A DNA stretch of 64,000 nt from Amycolatopsis sp. GM8 (lineage in GTDB: Bacteria > Actinomycetota > Actinomycetes > Mycobacteriales > Pseudonocardiaceae): the NCBI RefSeq assembly GCF_021653975.1, contig NZ_JAJKFK010000002.1, forward strand, positions 868,001 through 932,000, written 5' to 3'. The notes under the pieces were generated by a model that saw only the letters and a list, made by a program, of their open reading frames with translations, ran no database searches and was not told the origin of the DNA. Positions within the stretch are counted from its first letter, which is position 1, and each line of letters opens with the position of its first letter. Both the position numbers and the translations under genes were made by a program. Below, piece after piece: positions 52,004-63,665 of this stretch.

Positions 52004-53646
52004 GCTTCCGGCAGCCGTTTGCTGTCGATGACGTCCACGGAGACCTCACGCTGGTCGGCGAAGAGGTCCCGGTCGTCCACGCCGTACCGCCGCACGTGCT
52101 GGCCGTCCTCCTCGCCGTCCTGCGTCGCCGCCGGTTCGAGGATCGACCGGGTGCGCTCGGCGCTCGGCGGCTCCGGCGTGGCCTTGCGGGCCCGCAGCGC
52201 TTCCTCTTCCTCCGGCAGGTCGCCGATGGGCAGCTGCTGCCCGCCTCGCACCGCCCCACGGGGAGATCGCTCGCGTTCGTTCTCGCCGCTGGTCACGCCA
52301 CCCAGTCCCGCCGCGCCGATCGCGGGCGCGCTGTCGGCGAGCGCACCGATGCCACCCGCGGCCCGAATGGTCGAGAACCCGGGCCCGACATTCGTGACCC
52401 CGCTCGACGCGCCGGGCACCGACCCGAACGTCTTTCCCTTGCCCAGCAACGCTTCGCCGCCGCTCTGCGGGACGCCCGGTACACCTGCGGCGGGCTTTCC
52501 CCACGCGCCGGACGACTTCGCGCCGCTTTCGCCGGGTGTACCGCCGGGGCCGCCGCTGACGACCCCACCACTCACGCCGCCGGTCATCTGCTGCCCGGGC
52601 TGCTGCCCCAGCGACTGTCCGGGCTGCTGTCCCGGCGTGATCGGGACGCCACCGGGGCCGGACTGGACCGGTCCGGAGCCAGGGCGCAGCACGCTGTCCT
52701 GCTGGCCGGGCCGCTGCTGGGACCCGCCGACGAGCCCGCCGACCGGCTCGGTCACCGGGCCGGAAGCCGGCGGCGCGGCGGCGCTCGGGGTGGTCGCCTG
52801 CGACGGCGTCGTGACCCCGCCGCCACCCGTCTGGTATGAGGCCGCCGGAATGCCGATCGGCGGCGTCGGCGCGTTGTGCGCGATCGGTGGCGGAGGTGGT
52901 GCCGCGGCGACGACCGGCGTCGCGTGGACCAGGACGTCCTTCGCGCTCGCCGCGATGGTCGGCGAGGTGGCGGGCACGTCCGGCACCGGCGGAACCGGCT
53001 CGATCGTGGGCCCGCCGACCGACTCGACTGCGGCACCGGGGGCGGCCAGCAGGTTCATCGACTGCGGCGGACCGTCCACCGGCTGCGAGGACGCGAGGTA
53101 GTTGCCGCTGTCGTGGGCGTACGCGTTGAGCGCGTCGACCGCCTGCGCCTTCGCCTCGGCCCCCGCCTTGACGCTCGCCGCGTGGTCGGTCTCGAAACCG
53201 AACAGGCTGAACAGCGTGTCGGACATCGTGTAGCCACCGCCGCCCTGGCGGAGCGCCTCCGGGTCGGGCAGCTTGTTCTTGGTGCGGTTGAACGCCTCGC
53301 CCTGTTCGAAGATCAGCTGCGCGGACTGCGCGACCTTCGTGTTGGCGTCGGCGGAGAACCCGGCCTGCTCGGACATCACGGCGCTCGCCTGCCCGCCGGC
53401 CTCGCTCTGCCAGGACACCCCGAGCGCGGCGAGCTGGTCGCGCAGCGTCGTGTCGGTGTTCGAGAGCGCGCCGGCGACCTGCTTGAGCGCGTCGACCGCG
53501 TCCCCCATGCTGGCGGTTCCGCCGCCGTCGCGGAACTTCTCCACCTCGAGCGCGAGGCTTTCCGGGTCGTAGCCGTCGAAGCGCTGGTCACGCAGCTTCT
53601 CGACGAGCGTCGGGATGTCGTAGCGAGTGCTGTCGAAGGTGCTCAT
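52000..53646 (-). CDS. PPE-like protein with Pro/Gly/Gln-rich C terminus
   Basis: A 548-residue probable ESX substrate. The helical N-terminal domain (1-190) contains QLAALGVSWQSEAGGQASAVMSEQAGF, a WXS-type turn, and FNRTKNKLPDPEALRQGG. From about residue 195 the protein is low-complexity and rich in Pro, Gly, Gln and Ser. A charged C-terminal tail (EEEEALRARKATPEPPSAERTRS) ends in RDLFADQREVSVDVIDSKRLPEA. It lies between the lipoprotein gene and espG with four-base overlaps on both sides. The canonical Pro-Pro-Glu at the N terminus is absent. Confidence 0.82.
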   Translation of the reverse strand: MSTFDSTRYDIPTLVEKLRDQRFDGYDPESLALEVEKFRDGGGTASMGDAVDALKQVAGALSNTDTTLRDQLAALGVSWQSEAGGQASAVMSEQAGFSADANTKVAQSAQLIFEQGEAFNRTKNKLPDPEALRQGGGGYTMSDTLFSLFGFETDHAASVKAGAEAKAQAVDALNAYAHDSGNYLASSQPVDGPPQSMNLLAAPGAAVESVGGPTIEPVPPVPDVPATSPTIAASAKDVLVHATPVVAAAPPPPPIAHNAPTPPIGIPAASYQTGGGGVTTPSQATTPSAAAPPASGPVTEPVGGLVGGSQQRPGQQDSVLRPGSGPVQSGPGGVPITPGQQPGQSLGQQPGQQMTGGVSGGVVSGGPGGTPGESGAKSSGAWGKPAAGVPGVPQSGGEALLGKGKTFGSVPGASSGVTNVGPGFSTIRAAGGIGALADSAPAIGAAGLGGVTSGENERERSPRGAVRGGQQLPIGDLPEEEEALRARKATPEPPSAERTRSILEPAATQDGEEDGQHVRRYGVDDRDLFADQREVSVDVIDSKRLPEA

Positions 53647-54224
53647 TTCACCGTCTCCAAGGTCTCGACCGCCATCTTCGCCACGGTGGTGGACATAGCG
53701 CACAGTTGCTGCTGGGTGAACGACTTGTCGTCCGCGGCCGTCTCGGCCCGCAGGGTCTGCCCGTCCGCGACGCCGACCAGCGTCTCGCAGTCCTGGATGC
53801 CGTCGCTCGGCGCGAAGTTGACGAGCGCGGGGAACCCGGGCACGTCGACGGGCTGCTGGGTCATGCTCGTCTTGTGGTGGCGGCCGGTGAGCCAGTCCTG
53901 GACGTCCGCCGTGATGATCGTCTCGACGTAGTAGGTGTACGTCGGCGGCGCGGCGTCGACGTCGAAGGCGCAGGTGGGGCCGTCCCGTTCGTCGATGACC
54001 GCGAGCCGCCGCGGCGCGCCGTTCTCCTTCAGCTGGTCCAGCTGCGCCGTGCTGAGCAACGCGCACGGATCCGCGCCCTCCAGGGACAGGTCCTTGGTAC
54101 GCGAGAGCAGTTCGGGCGCCGTGGACGTGGAGTACGGCGGCGCGCTGACCCCGCCCACGCTCGCCGTGCAGCCACTGAGCGTGACGACCGCGAGCACGAC
54201 CAGCGCGCTACTTTTCGGCGGCAT
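53643..54224 (-). CDS. DUF3558 lipoprotein
   Basis: A 193-residue exported lipoprotein. The signal peptide ends in LSGC (Cys19). The DUF3558 domain contains DPCALLSTAQLDQL, PTCAFDV and the late DGIQDCETLVGVADGQTL with paired cysteines. DUF3558 proteins are often encoded in actinobacterial type VII accessory loci. It overlaps the PE-like gene by 17 bases and the PPE gene by four bases. Confidence 0.9.
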   Translation of the reverse strand: MPPKSSALVVLAVVTLSGCTASVGGVSAPPYSTSTAPELLSRTKDLSLEGADPCALLSTAQLDQLKENGAPRRLAVIDERDGPTCAFDVDAAPPTYTYYVETIITADVQDWLTGRHHKTSMTQQPVDVPGFPALVNFAPSDGIQDCETLVGVADGQTLRAETAADDKSFTQQQLCAMSTTVAKMAVETLETVK

Positions 54225-54591
54225 GGCGATCCCCGAGCGCGGCGATCTTCTCGTCCTCGCCCGCCTGGTAGCTGCCCGCCGCGTTGCGCAGCTGAGTGGC
54301 CAGATGCCGCAGCTGCTCGATGTAGTTCTGCACCCGATGGGCGTACGAGCCGTCCCCGCGCGCCACCACCCTGTTCCACGCCTCGACCGCGGTGGCGCTG
54401 ACCACGTCCTGCGCCGGGGCGTCGATGTTCAGCTCGATCAGCAGCTTGCGGACCCGGTCGGTGAGCGCGTCCGCCTGGTCGTTGATGATCTTGGCGACCT
54501 GCAGCACCTGGTCCGGGCGCACGTGGATGTCCATCGCGGCGGGCACGGACGGTACGGCGGTACTCAACGTGCTCACGGTGGTTTCTGCCAT
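54208..54591 (-). CDS. PE-like small helical secretion substrate
   Basis: A 127-residue helical protein with MDIHVRPDQVLQVAKIINDQADALTDRVRKLLIELNIDAPAQDVVSATAVEAWNRVV, two antiparallel helices separated by a Pro-containing turn as in PE proteins. It has no strict N-terminal Pro-Glu. It is the first gene of the type VII accessory operon; its partner PPE is two genes downstream. ATG at 54591 with GGGAGAG upstream. Confidence 0.75.
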   Translation of the reverse strand: MAETTVSTLSTAVPSVPAAMDIHVRPDQVLQVAKIINDQADALTDRVRKLLIELNIDAPAQDVVSATAVEAWNRVVARGDGSYAHRVQNYIEQLRHLATQLRNAAGSYQAGEDEKIAALGDRHAAEK

Positions 54592-54678
54592 GGTGCGCAC
54601 TCTCCCGGGTACGGACGGTGACCGCCGGTTTCCTCAGCAGGCTACCAATGGACGCGTGAACTCGGGTTGTAGTTCCCT

Positions 54679-55941
54679 TTATCGGGCGGGGATCGTCACT
54701 TCCCCACCAGCCGCCCGCGAAGCGATGTCCGTGCGGTGGTGGGAGCCGGCGAGATGCACCTTCGCGACTCGCTCATACGCCTGTTCCCGGGCAGCGGCGA
54801 GATCCGCGCCCAGGCCGACGACGGACAGCACGCGCCCGCCGTGCGCGACGATGGCGCCGTCGTCGCGGCGGCGGGTCCCGGCGTGCAGCACACCCTCGCT
54901 CTCGGCGCCGGTGATCACGTCGCCCGCCCGCGGGAGCCCCGGGTACCCGTCGGCGGCGATCACCACGGTGACCGCGGCACCGGGGTGCCATTCCAGCGGC
55001 GGGTGCTCGGCGAGCTTGCCGGTGGCGGTCGCGTACAGCAGGCCGGCGATCGGGGTGCCCAGCAGGGCGAGCACGACCTGGGTCTCGGGATCGCCGAAGC
55101 GGCAGTTGAACTCGATGACCTGCGGGCCGTCGGCGGTCAGCACGAGCCCGGCGTAGAGCAGCCCGGAGAACGGGGTGTCGCGCGCCGCAAGCTCGTCGAC
55201 CACCGGCTGGACGATGTCGGCGACGATCTGCTCGACCAGGCCGTCCGGGGCCCAGGGCAGCGGGGCGTAGGCGCCCATGCCGCCGGTGTTGGGCCCGGTG
55301 TCGCCGTCGCCGACCCGCTTGAAGTCCTGCGCCGGCAGCAGCGGCACCACGGTGCGGCCGTCGACGAGGCAGAACAGCGACACCTCAGGTCCGTCCAAAA
55401 AGGACTCCAAGAGGACCGGGTGGCCGCCGTCGAGCAGCGTCATCGCATGCGCGCGGGCCTGGTCGTAGTCGGCGGTGACGACCACACCCTTGCCGGCGGC
55501 CAGGCCGTCGTCCTTGACCACCCAGGTGGGGCCGAACCGGGCCAGCGCCTCGTCGAGATGCGCCGGGTTGTCGACGGTCTCGCTGTGCGCGGTGGCGACC
55601 TTCGCCGCGGCCATCACGTCCTTGGCGAACGACTTCGAGCCCTCGATCCGGGCGGCCGCCGCGGACGGGCCGAAGCAGGCGATCCCGGTCTTGCGGACGG
55701 CGTCCGCGGCACCGGCGACCAGCGGCACCTCGGGCCCGATCACGACGAGGTCGGCACGCCAGCCGGTGGCCAGCTCGGCGATCGCCTGCGGGGAAGCCAC
55801 ATCGACCCCGAGCTGTTCGGCCAGCGACGCGATACCCGCGTTGCCGGGCGCACACGCGAGCGCGGTCACCGCCGGATCATGCGCGGCGGCGAGGGCAAGG
55901 GCATGTTCGCGGGCACCGGACCCGATGACTAGGACGCGCAC
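54679..55941 (-). CDS. purD: Phosphoribosylamine-glycine ligase PurD
   Basis: GAR synthetase, step 2 of purine synthesis. The 420 residues have the N-terminal [16 protein letters not shown], the ATP-grasp part with [14 protein letters not shown] and [14 protein letters not shown], and the signature [11 protein letters not shown]-type end of [17 protein letters not shown], followed by [18 protein letters not shown] start at 55941; TAGGCT 7 bases upstream suggests a leaderless mRNA. It lies 87 bases upstream of the PE-like gene on the same strand. Confidence 0.97.
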   Translation of the reverse strand: MRVLVIGSGAREHALALAAAHDPAVTALACAPGNAGIASLAEQLGVDVASPQAIAELATGWRADLVVIGPEVPLVAGAADAVRKTGIACFGPSAAAARIEGSKSFAKDVMAAAKVATAHSETVDNPAHLDEALARFGPTWVVKDDGLAAGKGVVVTADYDQARAHAMTLLDGGHPVLLESFLDGPEVSLFCLVDGRTVVPLLPAQDFKRVGDGDTGPNTGGMGAYAPLPWAPDGLVEQIVADIVQPVVDELAARDTPFSGLLYAGLVLTADGPQVIEFNCRFGDPETQVVLALLGTPIAGLLYATATGKLAEHPPLEWHPGAAVTVVIAADGYPGLPRAGDVITGAESEGVLHAGTRRRDDGAIVAHGGRVLSVVGLGADLAAAREQAYERVAKVHLAGSHHRTDIASRAAGGEVTIPAR

Positions 55942-55948
55942 GGTCCCG

Positions 55949-55954
55949 AGCCTA
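55949..55954 (-). promoter_or_regulatory. Leaderless -10 hexamer for purD (TAGGCT)
   Basis: TAGGCT on the minus strand, 7 bases before the purD GTG. Confidence 0.5.
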
Positions 55955-56078
55955 AACGGCGTGCCATCGCACCTGCAGTTCACCCGCCCGACAGCGACCC
56001 GTCGACCCGTTTTGCCGTTTTCGCCGCAGTACGGGATGAGAGTGACCCGGACGACTTTCCGGTTCCGAGGGAGTAAAC

Positions 56079-57170
56079 ATGCGGAAACGAATGGTGGTGG
56101 CGTTGTTGTCCGGGCTCACGCTGCTCGGCCTGGCCAGTCCGTCGAGCGCGGGCGAGGAGACGCGCGGCGGCGACCATGGCCCGGTGGTGGTCGGGCACCG
56201 CGGCGCCCCCGGCTACCGGCCCGAGCACACGCTCGCGTCGTACGAGCTGGCGTACCGGATGGGCGTGAACTGGGTCGACGTGGACCTCGTGCCGACCAAG
56301 GACGGCCAGCTGGTCGCCCGGCACGAACCCGAGATCGGCGGTACCACCGACGTCGCGCAGCACCCCGAGTTCGCGTCGCGCAAGGCGACGAAGGTCATCG
56401 ACGGGGTGTCGATGACGGGCTGGTTCACCGAGGATTTCACGCTGGCCGAGCTGAAGACGCTGCGCGCGACCGAGCGGATCCCGGACGTGCGCCCGCACAA
56501 CACGATCTACAACGGCCGGTGGCAGATCGCCACGTTCCAGGAGGTGCTGGACCTGACCAAGCGGCTCGGTCGTGAGCTGCACCGCACGCTGGGCACGTAT
56601 CCCGAGGTCAAGCACTCGACGTACTTCGCGAGCATCGGGAACCCGACCGAGCCGAAGCTGGTCGACATCCTCAACCGGAACGGGCTGAACCGGCCGAACG
56701 CGCCGGTGATCATCCAGTCGTTCGAGGTGTCGAACCTGAAGGCGCTGCACAAGCAGCTGCGGGTGCCGCTGCTGCAGCTGACCTCGGCGACCGGTGCGCC
56801 CGCGGACTTCGTCGCGAAGGGCGACAAGCGGACGTATGCCGATCTGGTCACCCCGGCCGGGCTCAAGGAGGTCGCGACGTACGCGGAGTACCTGGGCCCC
56901 GACAAGAACCAGATCATCCCGCGCGACGCGGCGGGCAACCTGGCGGCGCCGACGAGCCTCGTCCGCGACGCACACAAGGCGGGCCTGAAGGTGGCGCCTT
57001 ACACGTTCCGCAACGAGAACACGTTCCTGCCGGCGAACCTGCGCTCCTCGGCGGATCCCACGGCGTGGGGCGACATCTTCGCCGAGGAATCGGCTTTCCT
57101 GGCGACCGGCATCGACGGCTTCTTCGCCGACCAGGCGGACACCGCCCTGATCGCGGTGAACGGTTCGTAG
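56079..57170 (+). CDS. Secreted glycerophosphodiester phosphodiesterase
   Basis: Hydrolyses glycerophosphodiesters outside the cell. The 363 residues begin with a signal peptide (1-25, ending ASPSSAG). The GDPD domain follows, with the catalytic [20 protein letters not shown] (His and Arg), [19 protein letters not shown] with the metal-binding acids, and the C-terminal [12 protein letters not shown]. The length and the insert around [10 protein letters not shown] are those of GlpQ-type enzymes. GGGAG lies 7 bases before the ATG. A terminator follows. It may supply phosphate or glycerol phosphate; no PHO box was noticed. Confidence 0.94.
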   Translation: MRKRMVVALLSGLTLLGLASPSSAGEETRGGDHGPVVVGHRGAPGYRPEHTLASYELAYRMGVNWVDVDLVPTKDGQLVARHEPEIGGTTDVAQHPEFASRKATKVIDGVSMTGWFTEDFTLAELKTLRATERIPDVRPHNTIYNGRWQIATFQEVLDLTKRLGRELHRTLGTYPEVKHSTYFASIGNPTEPKLVDILNRNGLNRPNAPVIIQSFEVSNLKALHKQLRVPLLQLTSATGAPADFVAKGDKRTYADLVTPAGLKEVATYAEYLGPDKNQIIPRDAAGNLAAPTSLVRDAHKAGLKVAPYTFRNENTFLPANLRSSADPTAWGDIFAEESAFLATGIDGFFADQADTALIAVNGS

Positions 57171-57186
57171 TTCCGAGTTCAGCGCG

Positions 57187-57226
57187 GGGGATCTGCTTTC
57201 AAGCCACGGAGCAGGTCCCCTGCTTT
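57187..57226 (+). terminator. Terminator after the GDPD gene
   Basis: GGGGATCTGCT pairs with AGCAGGTCCCC in 10 of 11 positions, with a twelve-base loop, followed by TGCTTTT. It begins 17 bases after the stop. Confidence 0.7.
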
Positions 57227-57299
57227 TGCTGCGTCGCTCCTGGTAATCGGTTCGTCGCGCGAATCAGCCGGCCGCGAAAAAGTTGTAGCGTCTCGTTTT

Positions 57300-57394
57300 T
57301 CCGTTTCGATAGTCTTCATGGCAGGTTGAGGGGGTTTCGCAAGGGGGCGGCGCTTTCTCGGCTGCCGCCATGCCTTTTTCCTCACCGAAACGGA
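57300..57394 (+). promoter_or_regulatory. Structured leader of the DHA2 pump gene, possible attenuator
   Basis: TCCGTTTCG (57300-57308) and CGAAACGGA (57386-57394) form a perfect 9-base inverted repeat around the leader. Inside lie a three-codon frame ATG GCA GGT TGA at 57318, and a stem AAGG-GGCGGC / GCCGCC-CCTT followed by TTT, 20 bases before the pump ATG. GGCAG in the mini-frame can pair with CTGCC in the stem's right arm. Attenuation is inference. Confidence 0.4.
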
Positions 57395-57398
57395 TCTC

Positions 57399-58913
57399 AT
57401 GACTACAGCTGAGCCCAGACCCGCCGACTCCGACAAGCTCGATCCGATGGTGCTGAAGATCGCCGGGGTGGTCATCCTCGGCGCTGTCATGGCCATCCTC
57501 GACACGACGGTCGTGAACGTCGCGCTCCAGGCGCTGACGCTGGAGTTCAAGACCTCCTTCGACACCATCCAGTGGGTCGTCACCGGCTACATGCTGGCGC
57601 TGGCCACCGTCATCCCGGTCACCGGCTGGGCCTGTGACCGGTTCGGCTCCAAGCGGCCGTACATGCTGTCCATCGCGCTGTTCCTGCTCGGCTCGATGCT
57701 CGCCGGCATGGCGTGGAACGTCGAGTCGCTCATCGTGTTCCGGATCCTGCAGGGCCTCGGTGGCGGCATGCTGATGCCGGCCGGCATGACGATCATGACC
57801 AGGGCGGCGGGCCCGCACCGGGTCGGCCGGGTGATGGCGGTGCTCGGCGTGCCGATGCTGCTCGGCCCGATCGGCGGCCCGATCCTCGGCGGCTGGCTCG
57901 TCGACGCGGTGAGCTGGCGCTGGATCTTCTACATCAACGTGCCGATCGGCATCATCGCCCTGTTGCTGGCCTGGCGGATCCTGCCGAAGGACGACCCGCG
58001 CCCGGCCGAGAAGTTCGACTTCCTCGGCATGCTGATGCTGTCCCCCGGCCTCGCGCTGCTGATCTTCGGCGTGTCCAAGATCCCGGCGGAGGGCGGGGTC
58101 TCGTCGCTCGGCGTGTGGCTGCCCGCGGTGGTCGGGATCGCGCTGATCGTCGCGTTCGTGCTCCGGTCGGTGCGGATCGAGAACCCGCTGGTGGACCTGA
58201 AACTGTTCAAGGACAGGACGTTCGCGGTCGCGATGATCACCATGACGTTCTTCATGGTGGCGTTCCTCGGCGCGATGCTCGTGCTGCCGACGTACTTCCT
58301 GCTGGTGCGCGGCGAATCCGCGCTGCAGGCCGGGTTGCTGCTGGCGCCGCAGGGCATCGGCGCGATGATCACGATGCCGATCGGCGGCCGGCTCGCCGAC
58401 AAGATCGGGCCGGGCAAGGTCGTGCTGCCCGGCATCGTGGTGATCCTCGCGGGCCTGGCTGTGTTCACCCAGGTCGGCGCCGACACGCCGTATGCGGTGC
58501 TGCTGGCCGGCCTGTTCGTGATGGGGCTCGGCATGGGCGCCACCATGATGCCGATCAACGCGGCGGCGCTGCAGACGCTCACCCAGCGGTCGGTCGCCCG
58601 CGCGTCCACCGCGATGAACATCGTGCAGCAGGCCGCGGGCGGGATCGGCTCGGCGCTGATGTCGATCATCCTGGCCAGCCTGCTCGCCGCGAAGTTCGGC
58701 GTGCCGACCAGCCAGGGCCAGCTCACCGCGACGGCACTGCTGACGAACCCGCAGACCCACGAGGCCGCGGCCGGCTCCTCGGCGGGCGCGTTCGCGACCA
58801 CGTTCACCTGGGCGCTGGTGCTCATCGCGATCTGCCTGGTCCCGGCGCTGTTCCTGCCGAAGAAGCCGGTGGTGCCGGCCGAGGAGCCGGAGGCCGTCGC
58901 CACCGCCGCTTAG
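57399..58913 (+). CDS. DHA2-family MFS multidrug efflux pump (EmrB/QacA type)
   Basis: A 504-residue, 14-helix proton-driven exporter. Helix 1 has AVMAILDTTVVNVAL (motif D1). The loop 2-3 signature is GWACDRFGSKRPYMLS, and motif C is in VLGVPMLLGPIGGPILGGWLVDAVSWRWIFYINVPIG. These are hallmarks of EmrB/QacA pumps of drugs and hydrophobic compounds. No regulator lies beside it. The leader contains hairpins that might respond to ribosome-targeting drugs. There is no clear Shine-Dalgarno sequence. Confidence 0.94.
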   Translation: MTTAEPRPADSDKLDPMVLKIAGVVILGAVMAILDTTVVNVALQALTLEFKTSFDTIQWVVTGYMLALATVIPVTGWACDRFGSKRPYMLSIALFLLGSMLAGMAWNVESLIVFRILQGLGGGMLMPAGMTIMTRAAGPHRVGRVMAVLGVPMLLGPIGGPILGGWLVDAVSWRWIFYINVPIGIIALLLAWRILPKDDPRPAEKFDFLGMLMLSPGLALLIFGVSKIPAEGGVSSLGVWLPAVVGIALIVAFVLRSVRIENPLVDLKLFKDRTFAVAMITMTFFMVAFLGAMLVLPTYFLLVRGESALQAGLLLAPQGIGAMITMPIGGRLADKIGPGKVVLPGIVVILAGLAVFTQVGADTPYAVLLAGLFVMGLGMGATMMPINAAALQTLTQRSVARASTAMNIVQQAAGGIGSALMSIILASLLAAKFGVPTSQGQLTATALLTNPQTHEAAAGSSAGAFATTFTWALVLIAICLVPALFLPKKPVVPAEEPEAVATAA

Positions 58914-58951
58914 CCGGGTGAGCAGCCTGCCCGTGGGCGAAGATCAGGGGC

Positions 58952-60586
58952 ATGGAACTGCTGACCTTGATGGGTGTACTGGCCGTCGCGCTCGGGCTCA
59001 CCGCCCTGGCGCGGCGGTACGCGCTGCCGGCGCCGCTGCTGATCGTCGTGGTGGCGCTGGCGGCGTCGTTCGTTCCCGGTGTGCCCGCGGTCGAGCTGGA
59101 CCCCGAGTTGATCCTGACCCTGGTGCTGCCGCCCCTGCTGTACTCCACCGCGCTGGACAGCTCGTTCGCGCAGTTCCGGGCCGCGTCCAGGGCGATCGTG
59201 GCGCTCGGTGTGGTGCTGGTGGTGGTCACCGCGCTGGTCGTCGGGCTCGTCGTACACCTCTTGCTGCCGGAGCTGCCGATGGCCTCGGCGCTCGTGCTGG
59301 GCGCGGTGGTCGCGCCGCCGGACGCGGTGACCGCGGTGGCGATCGGCCGCCGGCTCGGGCTGCCGCGTCGGCTGATGGCGGTGCTCACCGGCGAGAGCCT
59401 GGTCAATGACGCCGCCGCGCTGACCCTGTACAAGATCGCGCTCGCCGCGGTGCTCGGTGCCGCGGGCTCGATCGGGCACGGGTTCCTGATCTTCCTGGTG
59501 GCCGCGGTGCTCGGTATCGGCGTCGGCCTGCTCGCGGGCGTGCTGGTCGGGTACATCCGCCGGAAGCTCGACGATCCGCTGATGGAGTCGGTGTTCGGCA
59601 TCATCGTGCCGTTCGCGGTGTACGTGATCGCCGAGCATCTGCACCCGTTCTCCCCGGATTTCAGCGGTTCCGGGGTGCTCGCCGTGGTCGCGGCCGGGCT
59701 GTACCTGGGTAACCAGTCGCTGCACGCCGGCCCGGCGACGCGGATGCAGGACTCGTCGATCTGGGCGTCGCTGGACGTGCTGCTGGAGACCCTCGTGTTC
59801 GCGTTGATGGGCCTGCAGTTGCCGTTGGTGCTGCAGAACATGGACGCCGCCGCGCCGGACAACAACACCCTGCTCGTCGAAGCGCTGGTGGTGCTGGCGG
59901 TGACGATCGCGGTGCGCATCCCGTATGTGTTCCTCACCAGCGCGCTGCCGCAGGCGGTCCGGCTGTTCGGGCGCGAGCGCGCGGCGCCTTCGTGGCGGTA
60001 TCTGACGGTGCTGTCGTGGACAGGGATGCGGGGCGTGGTGACGCTCGCCGCGGCGACCGGTGTGCCGCTCGGGACGCCCGGCCGCGACGAGATCCAGCTG
60101 TTCGCGTTCGTCGTGGCGGTCGGCACGCTGCTCCTGCAGGGCACCACGCTGCCGGTGCTCATCCGCCGGCTCGGCGTGACCAACGATGCCGAGGCCGCGC
60201 GGGACGAGAAGGAGGAGAAACATGCCCGCGAAGCGGCGATGCACGCGGCCATGCGCCGTCTCGACGAGCTGATGCCGGAGATCCTGTCCAAAGTGGACAT
60301 CTCGGAGGAGCGTGCCGACCGGTTGCTCGTCCGGCTGCGAGGCCTCGTCGAGAGCCGCTACCAGGGCGCGATCGCCGCGATCTCCCTGTCCGCCGAGGAA
60401 CGCGAAGCCAGCCCGCATGCCGCGTTCGTGCGGGCACGCCGCGAACTTCTGCTGGCACAACGGGAAGCGGTCCTGGCCTGCCGCGAGGCGGGCGAGCTGG
60501 ACGACGAGGTCCTGCGCAAGGTGCTGCGGGAACTGGACCTCGAAGAGCTGGCCCTGTCGAACACCCTCACGTCGAGGGTCGGCTGA
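58952..60586 (+). CDS. Na+/H+ antiporter (CPA1 family)
   Basis: A 544-residue monovalent cation/proton antiporter. Twelve or so membrane helices fill residues 1-410, with the NhaP/NHE core ALVLGAVVAPPDAVTAVAIGRRLGLP and GESLVNDAAALTLYKIAL (the ND acid pair). An extra cytoplasmic tail of about 120 residues contains a charged helix, EAARDEKEEKHAREAAMHAAMRRLDELMPEIL, likely regulatory. AGGGG lies just before the ATG. Its end overlaps the convergent oxidoreductase by 20 bases. Confidence 0.93.
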   Translation: MELLTLMGVLAVALGLTALARRYALPAPLLIVVVALAASFVPGVPAVELDPELILTLVLPPLLYSTALDSSFAQFRAASRAIVALGVVLVVVTALVVGLVVHLLLPELPMASALVLGAVVAPPDAVTAVAIGRRLGLPRRLMAVLTGESLVNDAAALTLYKIALAAVLGAAGSIGHGFLIFLVAAVLGIGVGLLAGVLVGYIRRKLDDPLMESVFGIIVPFAVYVIAEHLHPFSPDFSGSGVLAVVAAGLYLGNQSLHAGPATRMQDSSIWASLDVLLETLVFALMGLQLPLVLQNMDAAAPDNNTLLVEALVVLAVTIAVRIPYVFLTSALPQAVRLFGRERAAPSWRYLTVLSWTGMRGVVTLAAATGVPLGTPGRDEIQLFAFVVAVGTLLLQGTTLPVLIRRLGVTNDAEAARDEKEEKHAREAAMHAAMRRLDELMPEILSKVDISEERADRLLVRLRGLVESRYQGAIAAISLSAEEREASPHAAFVRARRELLLAQREAVLACREAGELDDEVLRKVLRELDLEELALSNTLTSRVG

Positions 60587-61499
60587 GGCCGCCGAGGACC
60601 TCGAAGGTGCGCTGCTGGTCCGCGGGGCTCCCGAGGTCGGTCTGGGTGAACACCACCTCGGTGGCGCCGGCGTCGAAGTAGCGCTGCACCTCGGCCGCGA
60701 TGTGTCCCTCGTCGCCGATCACCGCCAGCTCACCCGCGTTGGTGGCGCCGGCCAGCTCGACGACCCGCTGGTACGACGGCACCTGGTCGTAGAAAGCCAT
60801 CTGCCGCAACGCATTCTCGCGGGCGGCGTCGACGTCGGCGGTGACCACACCGGCCACGAACGCGACGATCCGCGGCGCGGGCCGCCCGGCGCGCTCGGCC
60901 GCCGCGGTGATCGCCGGCACGATGTGCTCGCCGAGCGTCTTCGGCGTCACGAGGTACGGCAAAGTCCCGTCGGCCAGCTCGCCGGTGACGCGGAGCGCCT
61001 GCGGCCCCATCGCCGCGACCAGCACCGGGACCGGCGGTTTCGCGCCTGCCAGCGCGGCGGGCATGGTGGGTGCGGCGGTGAGCAGTTCGCCGTGGAAGTC
61101 CGCCTTCCCGGTCTCCAGCAGCGGGCGCAGCGCGGTGAGGAACTCACGCAGCAGCGCGATCGGCCGCTCGAACGCCACGCCGAACGCCGGCTCCACGATG
61201 AACCGCGCACCGAGCGCCAGGCCGAGGTGGAAACGCCCGCGCGTCGCGGCTTGGCTGGTCTGGGCCTGTGAGGACACGAGCACCGGATGCCGGCCGAAGA
61301 TGGGGATCGCCGACGTGCCGACCTCCAGGCCGGGCACCTCGCGCCCGACGATCCCGGCGAGTGCGGCGGCGTCGTAGTCGAGCCGCTGCCCGAACCAGGC
61401 GGACCGGACGCCGCTCGCCGCCGCGTCGCGGGCAAGCCCCACGATCTCGTCGACGTAGTTCTCGGCCCCGGCGATGTTGAGCGAAACCCCGATTCTCAT
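60567..61499 (-). CDS. LLM-class F420-dependent oxidoreductase
   Basis: A 310-residue luciferase-like flavin/F420 enzyme. It begins MRIGVSLNIAGAENYVDEI and has EVGTSAIPIFGRHPVLVSSQAQTSQAATRGRFHLGLALG, the cofactor pocket block of the actinobacterial F420 group, and PPVPVLVAAMGPQALRVTGELADGTLPYLVTP. F420 rather than FMN is likely given the family. The substrate is unknown. An ATG two codons upstream (61505) is an alternative start. Its last codons overlap the antiporter gene. Confidence 0.9.
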   Translation of the reverse strand: MRIGVSLNIAGAENYVDEIVGLARDAAASGVRSAWFGQRLDYDAAALAGIVGREVPGLEVGTSAIPIFGRHPVLVSSQAQTSQAATRGRFHLGLALGARFIVEPAFGVAFERPIALLREFLTALRPLLETGKADFHGELLTAAPTMPAALAGAKPPVPVLVAAMGPQALRVTGELADGTLPYLVTPKTLGEHIVPAITAAAERAGRPAPRIVAFVAGVVTADVDAARENALRQMAFYDQVPSYQRVVELAGATNAGELAVIGDEGHIAAEVQRYFDAGATEVVFTQTDLGSPADQQRTFEVLGGLSRPST

Positions 61500-61557
61500 G
61501 GCCATGCCAACGGCCGCTCTGCTCGCCTGATTTCCCTTCCCAGACTTCGGGAACCGC

Positions 61558-63592
<2,035 letters not shown>

Positions 63593-63665
63593 ACGTAAAC
63601 CTACGGACGTCGGTAAATCACCCACTAGTATTGCCGTCGTCACTTTGCCGGGTCACGCTCCCTGT

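Noticed and set aside
49690-54591. A complete type VII secretion system
   Set aside because: Only substrates, chaperone and lipoprotein are present; no ATPase, channel or mycosin gene is in the window.
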